DNA of 64,000 nucleotides from Sphingomonas sp. CFBP 13720 (GTDB taxonomy: Bacteria > Pseudomonadota > Alphaproteobacteria > Sphingomonadales > Sphingomonadaceae): positions 428,948-492,947 of the forward strand of contig NZ_JACYVA010000002.1 in the NCBI RefSeq assembly GCF_014842075.1, read 5' to 3'. The position numbers and the translations under genes are program-made. Under the pieces are notes generated by a model, which worked only from the letters and a program-made list of their open reading frames with translations, was not told the origin of the DNA and did no database searches. Below are positions 8,534 to 16,661 of the stretch, in pieces (positions within the stretch are counted from its first letter, which is position 1; each line of letters begins with the position of its first letter).

Positions 8534-9526
8534 ATGATCCCGTCGCCGTTCCTGCTCTATCTTGGCCATTGCAACGACGCGATCGGGATCAAGACCTCGC
8601 GCGGGCTGGCGGTATTCCGGCCCGATGCCTGCGTCGGCGAGTTCCGCCACGACGATTGCGTACTGACGCTGGGACTGGACCGGGTGACGATGGCGGAGGG
8701 CGCGGCGCGGGGTGCGCGGACGCTGGTCCTTGGCATCGCCAATGCCGGCGGCGTGCTGGAAGACGCGCTGGTCGACGATGCGCTGGCCGCGATCGCGTGC
8801 GGGATGCACGTCGCGTCGGGGCTGCACCAGCGGCTGCGCGACGATCCGCGCCTCGTCGCGGCGGCACGGCAAGCGGGCGTCATGCTGTTCGACGTGCGCG
8901 ATCCGCCCGCCGACCTGAAGGTCGGGACGGGTCGTCACCGCGCGGGCAAGCGGCTGCTGACGGTCGGCACCGATTGTTCGGTCGGCAAGATGTACGCGAC
9001 GCTGGCCATCGCCCGCGAGTTGCAGGCGCGCGGTATCCCCGCCGATTTCCGCGCGACCGGACAGACCGGCATCCTGATCGCGGGCGACGGCGTGCCGATC
9101 GACGCGGTGGTCGCCGACTTCATCTCGGGCGCGATCGAGCGGATCACCCCGCCCCGCACCGAAGGCTGGGACGTGATCGAGGGGCAGGGATCGCTGTTCC
9201 ACCCCAGCTTCGCCGGCGTGTCGCTGGGGCTGCTCCACGGCAGCCAGCCCGACGCGATCGTGCTGTGCCACGAACCGGGCCGCGCGCACATGCGCGGCCT
9301 GCCCGGACAGCCCCTGCCCGGTCTGGCCGAAACGCTGGCGCTCAACCTGCAACTGGCGCGGCTGACCAGCCCGCAGGTGCGCGGCGTTGGCATATGCCTC
9401 AACACCTCCGCGCTGGCCGAAAGTGCGGCCCGCGCGCTGTGCGATCGGGTGGCGGGCGAGATCGGGTTGCCCTGCACCGATCCGGTGCGTTTCGGGGTGG
9501 CGACGGTCGTCGACATGCTGCGATGA
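8534..9526 (+). CDS. dgcN: DgcN-type D-glutamate N-acetyltransferase (DUF1611)
   Basis: 330 residues of the DUF1611 family. Family knowledge: DgcN acetylates D-glutamate as the first step of a D-amino-acid catabolic route in marine bacteria, followed by DgcA. The sequence has an N-terminal Rossmann-like half and a P-loop-like segment GTDCSVGKMYATLAIARE at about residues 145-162. DFRATGQTGILIAGDGVPID follows, and DVIEGQGSLFHPSFAG is the usual family block. The start at 8534 follows CGGAG; an in-frame ATG 48 bases earlier would overlap the permease end. It is coupled to dgcA by ATGA. The acetyl donor and exact substrate come from the family, not from this sequence. Confidence 0.85.
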   Translation: MIPSPFLLYLGHCNDAIGIKTSRGLAVFRPDACVGEFRHDDCVLTLGLDRVTMAEGAARGARTLVLGIANAGGVLEDALVDDALAAIACGMHVASGLHQRLRDDPRLVAAARQAGVMLFDVRDPPADLKVGTGRHRAGKRLLTVGTDCSVGKMYATLAIARELQARGIPADFRATGQTGILIAGDGVPIDAVVADFISGAIERITPPRTEGWDVIEGQGSLFHPSFAGVSLGLLHGSQPDAIVLCHEPGRAHMRGLPGQPLPGLAETLALNLQLARLTSPQVRGVGICLNTSALAESAARALCDRVAGEIGLPCTDPVRFGVATVVDMLR

Positions 9527-10476
9527 CGGTCACGCTGTCGGCGGTCCACGAGGCGCTGGCGCTGCACAGTCCGTTCCGCATTTCGCGCGGGGTCAAGACG
9601 CAGGCCGACGTGATCGTCGCGACGATCACGGGCGATGGCCGCACCGGACGGGGCGAGGCCGTCCCCTATGCCCGCTATGGCGAGACGATCGCGAACGTGC
9701 TGGCGCAGATCGACGGCGTCCGCGCGGCGATCGAGGCGGGGGCGGACCGGGCCGCGCTCGCGACGTTGCTGCCGCCCGGTGCCGCGCGCAACGCGATCGA
9801 CTGCGCGCTGTGGGATCGGGACGGGGCCGCCCCGCCCGCCCCCGCACGGGTCGCGAGCGCGATCACGATCGTCATCGACCGGCCCGATGCGATGCATGCC
9901 GCCGCCGCGCGCGTCGCGCATGTCCCGTTGCTGAAGGTCAAGGTCGACGCCAGCGATCCCGCCGCACAGATCCGCGCGGTACGCGCCGCCGCGCCTGGCC
10001 CCGACCTGATCGTCGACCCGAACGAAGGCTGGGACCGCTCCCTGCTCGACGCGATGCGTCCGGTGCTGATCGACGCGCGGGTGGCGCTGATCGAACAGCC
10101 GGTGCCCGCCGGCGACGATGCGTGGCTGGCGGGATATGATGCCGGCGTTCCGCTATGCGCCGACGAGGCGGCGCACGTCGCCGCCGATCTCGACCGGATC
10201 ATCGGGCGTTATGCGGTGGTCAACGTCAAGCTGGACAAGGCGGGCGGGCTGACCGCTGCGCTGGACCTGGCGACGGCGGCGCGGGCGCGCGGGCTGGGCG
10301 TGATGACGGGGTGCATGGTCGCATCGTCGCTGGGCATCGCCCCCGCGCTGCGCATCGCGGCGCTGAGCGACTATGTCGATCTGGACGGTCCGCTATGGCT
10401 GGCGCAGGACCGGACGGGTGGCGTGCGCGACGATGGCGGATGGCTGTGCGCGCCCGAACCGGGATTCTGGGGGTGA
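9523..10476 (+). CDS. dgcA: DgcA-type N-acetyl-D-glutamate racemase / dipeptide epimerase (enolase superfamily)
   Basis: 317 residues of the muconate-lactonizing/dipeptide-epimerase branch of the enolase superfamily. The catalytic Lys pair is in LKVKVD (Lys138 and Lys140). Metal ligands are Asp165 (VDPNEGW), Glu191 (LIEQPVP) and Asp214 (CADEAAH). The opposite Lys236 is in NVKLDKAGG. The capping domain opens with RISRGVKTQADVIVATI. Sequence alone would allow L-Ala-D/L-Glu epimerase; direct coupling to dgcN and to an N-acyl-D-amino-acid deacylase favours the DgcA role, converting N-acetyl-D-Glu to N-acetyl-L-Glu. Its stop overlaps the next gene's GTG start. Confidence 0.84.
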   Translation: MTVTLSAVHEALALHSPFRISRGVKTQADVIVATITGDGRTGRGEAVPYARYGETIANVLAQIDGVRAAIEAGADRAALATLLPPGAARNAIDCALWDRDGAAPPAPARVASAITIVIDRPDAMHAAAARVAHVPLLKVKVDASDPAAQIRAVRAAAPGPDLIVDPNEGWDRSLLDAMRPVLIDARVALIEQPVPAGDDAWLAGYDAGVPLCADEAAHVAADLDRIIGRYAVVNVKLDKAGGLTAALDLATAARARGLGVMTGCMVASSLGIAPALRIAALSDYVDLDGPLWLAQDRTGGVRDDGGWLCAPEPGFWG

Positions 10477-12002
10477 GCCGGCGCATCCTTGCCGCGTTGC
10501 TGTTGCTGGGGGTCGCGCCCGCGCCGGTCGACGTGCTGATCCGTGGCGGCACCGTCTATCCCGGCGGCGGCGCACCGTTCACCGGCGACGTGGCGGTACG
10601 CGGCGACCGGATCGTCGCCACCGGTCGCCGGCTGACGCTGTCCGCGCGGCGCACGATCGACGCGACCGGCATGATCGTCGCGCCGGGCTTCATCGATCCG
10701 CACGCGCATGTCGGCGACATGCTGGCGTCGCCCGAAGCCCGCACGCGGCTGGTGCTGCCGTTCCTGATGCAGGGGGTGACGACGACGTTCATCGGCAATG
10801 ACGGCGGCGGCGATCCTGACATGGCCAAGATTTTGGGCAGCGCGGCGACGCGCCCGGTCGGGATCAACTATGCCGCCTTTGCCGGGTTCGGCGCGATCCG
10901 GTCGCAGGTGATCGGCACTGCCCGCCGCGCGCCGACCGCCGCCGAACTGGCCCGGATGCAGCGCATCGTTGCGAAGGCGATGTGCGGCGGTGCGATAGGC
11001 CTGTCGACCGGCTTGTTCTATGCCCCGCAAAGCTTCGCCACGACCGACGAAGTCGTCGCGGTCGCGCGCGAGGCGGGGAAGCGCGGCGGGTGGTATGACA
11101 GCCATATCCGCGACGAATCGAGTTATACCGTCGGGCTGTCGGCAGCGATCGACGAAGCCATCGCGATCGGACGACAGGCGGGAATGCCGACGCATATCAG
11201 CCATATCAAGGCGCTGGGCGTCGACGTGCACGGACAGGCACCGGCGATCATCGCAAAGGTCGCCGCCGCCCGCGCCCGGGGGCAGGACGTGACCGCCGAT
11301 CAATATCCATGGTCGGCATCGGGCACCAGCCTGGTCGCGGCACTGGTGCCGTTATGGGCGCAGGACGGCGGGCGACAGGCGCTGCTGAGCCGGTTGGGCG
11401 ACGCACGGCTACGCACCGACATGGTCGAAAACCTGCGCAAGCGCGGCGGAGCGGACAGGTTGCTGATTACCGAGGGCGCGGAAAAGGACCGCACGCTGGC
11501 CGCCGTCGCGGCGCGGATGCGGATCGATCCGGTCGCCGCCGCCATCGCCACGATCCGCGTCGCCGACCCGGCGGTCGCGTCGTTCAACCAGCGCGAGGAC
11601 GACATCGCCGCGTTCATGCGGCAACCATGGGTCATGACCGGTTCCGACGCATCGCCCGGCCATCCGCGCGTCTATGGCAGCTTCGCGCGCAAATATGCGA
11701 AATATGTCCGCGCCGACCGCGTGCTGACGCTGCGCCAGTTCATCGATCGCAGCGCGACATTGGCCGCCGACACATTCCGTCTGACCGGACGCGGACGGAT
11801 CGCGCCGGGACGCTTCGCCGATATCGTCGTGTTCGATCCAAAGACCTATGCGGCGCAGGCGACCTATGCCGATCCGACACGACCGGCGATCGGCGTACGC
11901 ACCGTGCTGGTCAACGGCCGGATCGCGGTCGATGGCGGGCGGGCGACCGGCGTCGCGGCGGGACGCGCCCTGCTCCACCGCACCGGCGGTTCCTGCCCAT
12001 GA
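10473..12002 (+). CDS. N-acyl-D-amino-acid deacylase family amidohydrolase, exported
   Basis: 509 residues beginning at GTG 10473, which overlaps the dgcA stop. The N-terminus RRILAALLLLGVAPAPV looks like a Sec signal, suggesting periplasmic action. The metal site is seen as FIDPHAHVGD (His-x-His), DSHIRDES, THISHIKALG and MTGSDASPGHPRVYG, all positioned as in D-aminoacylases. An oddity: where well-studied D-aminoacylases have a zinc-bridging Cys (VxGNCG), this protein reads FIGNDGGG, with Asp. The DQYPW motif is present. It hydrolyses N-acyl-D-amino acids or D-terminal dipeptides to free D-amino acids, probably for uptake by the coupled symporter. Confidence 0.83.
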   Translation: MSRRILAALLLLGVAPAPVDVLIRGGTVYPGGGAPFTGDVAVRGDRIVATGRRLTLSARRTIDATGMIVAPGFIDPHAHVGDMLASPEARTRLVLPFLMQGVTTTFIGNDGGGDPDMAKILGSAATRPVGINYAAFAGFGAIRSQVIGTARRAPTAAELARMQRIVAKAMCGGAIGLSTGLFYAPQSFATTDEVVAVAREAGKRGGWYDSHIRDESSYTVGLSAAIDEAIAIGRQAGMPTHISHIKALGVDVHGQAPAIIAKVAAARARGQDVTADQYPWSASGTSLVAALVPLWAQDGGRQALLSRLGDARLRTDMVENLRKRGGADRLLITEGAEKDRTLAAVAARMRIDPVAAAIATIRVADPAVASFNQREDDIAAFMRQPWVMTGSDASPGHPRVYGSFARKYAKYVRADRVLTLRQFIDRSATLAADTFRLTGRGRIAPGRFADIVVFDPKTYAAQATYADPTRPAIGVRTVLVNGRIAVDGGRATGVAAGRALLHRTGGSCP

Positions 12003-13294
12003 GTGGCTGGTTCGCGATCCCGTTGTGGAAACGCGTGCTGGGCGGCCTCGCGCTCGGGCTGTTGCTGGGGCTGCTGTGGCCGCAGGCCGCGCCATGGGTC
12101 GCGTTCATCGGCGACCTGTTCGTCCGTGCGATCCGCATGCTGGTCGCCCCGATCGTGCTGGTGACGATTGCGGCCGGCATCGCTGCGCTGGCCGATCCGA
12201 AGCGGCTGGGCAGTCTGGGCGGGCGGACGATCGCGCTGTTCGCGGCCACGACCTTCGTCGCGGTGTCGGTCGGCATCGCCGTCGCGCTGATCGTCCGTCC
12301 GGGAATCGATGCGGCGCTGGGCAGTGCGCAGCCGCATGCGCTGGGCACGCCGGTGACGCCGTACGACCAGTTGGTCGGCATCGTACCGCTGAACATCGTG
12401 GAGGCGCTGGCACGCGGCGACATGCTGGCGCTGATCTTCGTCGCGATCCTGACCGGGGTCGGCACGGTATTTGCGGGGGAGGCGGGGCGGCCGTTCGCCG
12501 CGCTGCTGCAATCGCTGTCGGCGGTGTTGTTGCGCATCGTCGCGCTGGTGATGGAGGCGACGCCGTTCGGGGTGTTCGCGCTGATCGCGGGCGCGGTGGC
12601 GACGCACGGGCTGGCGGTGTTCGTCCATGTCGGATGGCTGGCGGTGGCGGTGGTGCTCGGGTCGCTGGCGCAACTGGGCGTGGTGCATGCGCTGTTGCTG
12701 CGGCTGGTCGCGCGGTTGCCGGTGCGGCCCTTCTATGCCGGCATCGTCGACGCGCTGGTCGTGGCGTTCTCGACCGCGTCGTCTTCGGCGACGCTGCCGG
12801 TGGCGATGCGCGTGGCGGGTGATCGGCTGGGCATCGCGCGGCCGGTCTATTCGACCGTGCTGCCGCTGGGAGCCAGCATCGGCAAGGACGGGACCGCGAT
12901 GTATGTCGGGTTGCTGTCGGTCTTCGCGTTGCAGGCGTTCGGGGTGGCGACGACCCCGCTGGTGCTGGGCACGGTGTTGCTGACCGGCGCGCTGGCCGCG
13001 TTCGGGACTGCGCCGGTGCCGTCCGCATCGCTGTTCATGCTCGCCGCCGTGCTGTCGGCGGTGGGCGTCGCACCCGAACAGACCGCGCTGGTGGTGGGCT
13101 TCGTCCTGCCGTTCGACCGGTTGCTCGACATGACGCGCACCGTCCCGTCGGCCAGCGCCAACCTTGCGGTCGCGACCACCGTCGCGCGGCTGGAGGACGC
13201 GCTGGACCGCGACCGCTATCTCAGCGGTAGAAGCGGACCTGCGCCAGTTCCAGCCACCCCCGACCACCCGGCGTCCCCTCCAGACGCACACTGA
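11999..13294 (+). CDS. Dicarboxylate/amino acid:cation symporter (DAACS family)
   Basis: 431 residues of the GltP/GltPh family, which imports glutamate, aspartate or C4-dicarboxylates with protons or sodium. The serine-rich hairpin is TASSSATLPVAM. The unwound helix 7 motif, usually NMDGT, reads IGKDGTAMYVG here, so Asn-Met is replaced by Gly-Lys. PSASLFM and the substrate-contacting PFDRLLDMTRTVPSASANLA follow; Asp and Arg of DRLLDMTRT match the ligands that read the substrate side chain. The ATG overlaps the deacylase stop. The last 24 codons overlap the end of the convergent amidohydrolase gene, and this tail is Pro/Ala-rich and unlike the family. Context suggests D- or L-glutamate uptake. 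Confidence 0.88.
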   Translation: MSGWFAIPLWKRVLGGLALGLLLGLLWPQAAPWVAFIGDLFVRAIRMLVAPIVLVTIAAGIAALADPKRLGSLGGRTIALFAATTFVAVSVGIAVALIVRPGIDAALGSAQPHALGTPVTPYDQLVGIVPLNIVEALARGDMLALIFVAILTGVGTVFAGEAGRPFAALLQSLSAVLLRIVALVMEATPFGVFALIAGAVATHGLAVFVHVGWLAVAVVLGSLAQLGVVHALLLRLVARLPVRPFYAGIVDALVVAFSTASSSATLPVAMRVAGDRLGIARPVYSTVLPLGASIGKDGTAMYVGLLSVFALQAFGVATTPLVLGTVLLTGALAAFGTAPVPSASLFMLAAVLSAVGVAPEQTALVVGFVLPFDRLLDMTRTVPSASANLAVATTVARLEDALDRDRYLSGRSGPAPVPATPDHPASPPDAH

Positions 13295-15065
13295 CGCTGC
13301 GCAGCCGGGTCGGGTCCAGCGACGTTCCCGGATCGGTGCTGGCGAAGGCGGCGAATGGGATACGAATCGCGCGCCGCTCCGTATCCGCCGCGAAGCCGGC
13401 GCGAAAGAACCGGGCGGGCGTCAGGCCATAGCTGTCGAGCGTGACGGTATAGCTCCCTGCCCCGCGCGCTTCGAACGCGATGCCGGTGAAGCCCTGCGCA
13501 TCGGCGACGTCGATCGCGCCGCGGGTCAGCGGCAGGACCAGCGCGGCAAAGGGTCGGTCCGCCGCGCCCAGCCGCGCGACCGCGAACAGGCGACGGTCGG
13601 GCCGCACGATATCCAGCCGGCTGTGATCGGTGCCGGGTTCGGTGGTTTCGACCGGCAACGTGTCCAGATCGGTCCGGCCGTCGTCGCGCAGGCCGGTGTC
13701 GATCGGGCCGGTCATGCGGTGGACGGGCATCGGGGTCATCGCCGCACCGTCGATCCGCGCGCGCAGCCGGTCGATCGGCATTTCCCGCCCACGCACGAAG
13801 ACCCGGCGCACGTCGTGCAGGTCGTCGATCGACTGGTCCGGCCGACCGCCGGTCAGCAACAGGTCGGCCCGCTGCCCCGCCGCGATGCGGCCATGCCCGT
13901 CCTGTCGCAGGATCGCGGCCGCCCCGCTGGTTGCGGCGACCAGCGCCTGTGCCGGGGTCAGGCCCGACCGCGTCAGCCAGCGCGTCTCCCGCACCGCGCT
14001 CGACCCGTGATACACGCCGCCGATCCCGGCATCGGTGCCGACGCCGAAGCGGATGCCCGCCGCGTGCAGCGCGCGGACGTTGGCCAGCATGATCGCCCAG
14101 CGCCGCGCTTCCGGCTCCGGGATCGGTTCGGGATCGATCCGCGTCGCCGTGCGCGCCGCCTCCGCCGCGCGTTCGAGGGCGGCGAGATGCCGCCACTCCA
14201 GCGGCGTGAAATTGCGGTCCTGTTGCGGTTCGTACACGACCAGCGTCGGGATATAGGCGACGTTGCGCGCCCGCATCAGCGCGATCAGCTCCGCATCGAC
14301 CGGGGCGTCGCCGATACCGTGGCCCAACGCATCGACCCCGGCGGCGGCGGCGATCTTCGCGCCCGCCAGCGTCACGGTATGGGTGACGACCGGCAGTCCG
14401 GCGGCGTGGGCGTCCTGCACGATCGCGGACAGCGTCGGCACGTTCATGCTGGCAAGGTCAGGCGAGCGGCCATAGCGCCAGCCATCGGCGAACACCTTGA
14501 TGACGTCGGGGCGGTACGACAGCGCGGTGCGCATCGCGACATGCGCGGCGCGCGGCGTGGTAGCGGTCAACGTGAAGAAACTGCCCCAGCCATATTCGGT
14601 GCCATGCCCGCCCGGCACGCCCAGCCGGATCGCAAGGTTCAGGTTGGGCGTGGCGATGCCGCCCTCTCCGCTGGCCGCTATCGCGCGGATCGGCGGCAGC
14701 ATCTCGCCCGACAGCGAAAAGTCGCTGGCGGCGGTCACGCCGTTGACGATGTGGCTGGCCCACGCCTTGCCCAGATCGTCGGGCGTGGAATAGGCGGGCG
14801 CACGCAGATGGGTGTGCAGGTCGTGCAGCCCGGGCAGCAGCGTCAGGCCGCGTGCATCGATCACGCGCGCGCCAGCAGGCCGCCGCAACCCCGTCCCGAC
14901 CGCGACGATCCGGTCGCCGACGATCAGCACGTCGCCGATGCGCGCCGCCGCGCCGGTGCCGTCGAACACCCGTGCGCCACGGATCAGGATCGCGCCGTCG
15001 CCTGCCGGTCGATCGGCGGCGACGAGCAGCAGTCCGGCAAGGGCGAGCAGAAGGCGCAGCATCAT
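13221..15065 (-). CDS. Secreted amidohydrolase with C-terminal CIA30-like domain
   Basis: 614 residues; the start is one of two adjacent ATG codons (15065 or 15062) opening MMLRLLLALAGLLLVAA, a signal peptide. The in-frame extension to 15995 is a shadow of the carboxypeptidase gene. Residues of about 25-420 are a metal-dependent amidohydrolase: LHDLHTHLRAP (His-x-His), PVVTHTVTLAG, ALGHGIGD and FGVGTDAGIGG supply the metal ligands. The last 150 residues (TLDSYGLTPARFFRAGFAAD, then a SVRLEGTPGGRGWLELAQV-type strand) resemble the galactose-binding-like CIA30 domain. The substrate is unknown; peptidase or prolidase-like activity is usual in such exported members. It overlaps the symporter gene tail to tail by 74 bp. 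Confidence 0.8.
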   Translation of the reverse strand: MMLRLLLALAGLLLVAADRPAGDGAILIRGARVFDGTGAAARIGDVLIVGDRIVAVGTGLRRPAGARVIDARGLTLLPGLHDLHTHLRAPAYSTPDDLGKAWASHIVNGVTAASDFSLSGEMLPPIRAIAASGEGGIATPNLNLAIRLGVPGGHGTEYGWGSFFTLTATTPRAAHVAMRTALSYRPDVIKVFADGWRYGRSPDLASMNVPTLSAIVQDAHAAGLPVVTHTVTLAGAKIAAAAGVDALGHGIGDAPVDAELIALMRARNVAYIPTLVVYEPQQDRNFTPLEWRHLAALERAAEAARTATRIDPEPIPEPEARRWAIMLANVRALHAAGIRFGVGTDAGIGGVYHGSSAVRETRWLTRSGLTPAQALVAATSGAAAILRQDGHGRIAAGQRADLLLTGGRPDQSIDDLHDVRRVFVRGREMPIDRLRARIDGAAMTPMPVHRMTGPIDTGLRDDGRTDLDTLPVETTEPGTDHSRLDIVRPDRRLFAVARLGAADRPFAALVLPLTRGAIDVADAQGFTGIAFEARGAGSYTVTLDSYGLTPARFFRAGFAADTERRAIRIPFAAFASTDPGTSLDPTRLRSVSVRLEGTPGGRGWLELAQVRFYR

Positions 15066-15139
15066 GGCAGCGACTGTATCGACGCATCGCGCCGCCACAA
15101 GCATGTTGCACGGCAGCGACGGGATCGTAGGATGCGGAC

Positions 15140-16552
15140 ATGACGATGGTTCTGGCATGGATGCTGGCGGGCGCGGTTGCCGGCCCCGCCGCGACGGACG
15201 ACGCGGCGGAGGCGGGAACGGCGATCCGCGCGATGCTGGCCGCCGTGCCGAACACCCGGTTCGGGCTGGTCGTGACCGACGCGGCGGGAGTCGAGCGGAT
15301 CGCGATCGCCCCGGACGACCGGTTCGTGCCGGCATCGAACACCAAGATCCTGACGACCGCCGCCGCATATGCCACGCTGCCGATGACTGACCACGATCGT
15401 GCCGCGACCGGGATACGGATCGAGGGTCGCAACGTGGTGCTGCACGGCGCGGGGGATGCCCGGCTGTCGGGCGCGAGGGATTGCGTCGTCGACTGTCTGG
15501 CGACGCTGGCGGATGCGGTCGCGCGGCGGACGCGGGTCGTCGCGGACGTGATCGGCGACGACAGCCTGTTCCCCGACCAGCGCTGGTCGCCCGGCATGGG
15601 GTGGAACAACATTCCGACGCGGTCGGGTACGGGCGTATCGGCCCTGACCGTCGACGACAACGAGCTGGTGCTGACGGTATCGCGCGCGCCGGGCGGCGGG
15701 GTGCGCGTCGACGGGCCGGACTATTACCGCATCGACAACCGCATCGACAACCGCATCGCGTCCGGCAGCCGTACCGCGATCGCGTATGACCGGATGCCGG
15801 GCAGCGACCGATTGCGGCTGTGGGGCAGCATCGGCCCGGCGCCGGAGCAAATCCGTGTCGGGATCGACGACCCGGCGCATTTCGCGGCATGGACGCTGGC
15901 GAGGTTGCTGCGCGAACGCGGCGTCCGGGTGACCGGGACGGTCGGGACGCGGCACCGCCCCTATCGCAGCACCGACGATGGCGCGGTCGTGGCACGACCC
16001 TCCGCGCCGCCGATGCTGGCGACGACGCAGCCCGCCCCCCTGTCCGACGACGTCGCCATCACCAACAAGCGCAGCCAGAACCTGCATGCCGAACTGTTGC
16101 TCCGCCGGGCCGGTGCGGTCGCGGGTACGGGGTCGATCGCCGACGGGGTGCGACAGGTCGCGACGATGATGGCCGCCGCAGGCGTACCGCGCACCGCGTG
16201 GGACGTGTCGGACGGGTCGGGCATGTCGACCTATAACCGCATCACGCCCCGGGCGATGGTGCGGTTGTTGCAATGGATCGATCGCCAGCCATGGGGCACG
16301 GCGTGGCACGCGACGCTGCCGGTCGCGGGCGTCGACGGAACGCTCGCGCGACGGTTCCGGGGCACCGCGCTGGCGGGCAAGCTGTCCGCCAAGACCGGAT
16401 CGCTCAGCGGCACCAGCGCGCTTGCCGGGACGATGCGCGCGGCCAGCGGGCAGGTCCTGACCTTCGCCTTCTATGCGAACGACATACCCGAAGGGGTATC
16501 GGCAACGCCGGCGATGGACGCGGCGTTGCTGGCGGTCGCAGCGCGGTTCTGA
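15140..16552 (+). CDS. dacB: D-alanyl-D-alanine carboxypeptidase/endopeptidase (PBP4 class)
   Basis: 470 residues. A short hydrophobic leader MTMVLAWMLAGAVAGPAA suggests periplasmic export. The three penicillin-binding motifs are ASNTK (Ser66, Lys69), KRSQN (Ser312-Gln-Asn314) and KTG (418-420). The large insert between the first and second motifs is the PBP4 hallmark. These enzymes trim the terminal D-Ala and cut peptide cross-links. A short in-frame duplication, RIDNRIDNRI, lies at about residue 200. TAGGATG precedes the start. It is divergent from the exported amidohydrolase (74 bp), and beside the D-amino-acid cluster it may help supply D-amino acids; that link is inference. Confidence 0.9.
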   Translation: MTMVLAWMLAGAVAGPAATDDAAEAGTAIRAMLAAVPNTRFGLVVTDAAGVERIAIAPDDRFVPASNTKILTTAAAYATLPMTDHDRAATGIRIEGRNVVLHGAGDARLSGARDCVVDCLATLADAVARRTRVVADVIGDDSLFPDQRWSPGMGWNNIPTRSGTGVSALTVDDNELVLTVSRAPGGGVRVDGPDYYRIDNRIDNRIASGSRTAIAYDRMPGSDRLRLWGSIGPAPEQIRVGIDDPAHFAAWTLARLLRERGVRVTGTVGTRHRPYRSTDDGAVVARPSAPPMLATTQPAPLSDDVAITNKRSQNLHAELLLRRAGAVAGTGSIADGVRQVATMMAAAGVPRTAWDVSDGSGMSTYNRITPRAMVRLLQWIDRQPWGTAWHATLPVAGVDGTLARRFRGTALAGKLSAKTGSLSGTSALAGTMRAASGQVLTFAFYANDIPEGVSATPAMDAALLAVAARF

Positions 16553-16661
16553 CCGGACGACGCTTCCGCCCGGTCCCTGACGGCGACAGGCCCGATACCG
16601 ATGATGCCGCCCGGCCTTTGGGGAAAGACGCCCGAGTGCAACGTGCCCCCGCCCCCGACCG

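Noticed and set aside
15066..15995. 310-residue N-terminal extension of the amidohydrolase
   Set aside because: It is antisense to the PBP4-type carboxypeptidase, whose three active-site motifs are intact, and the signal peptide begins at 15065.
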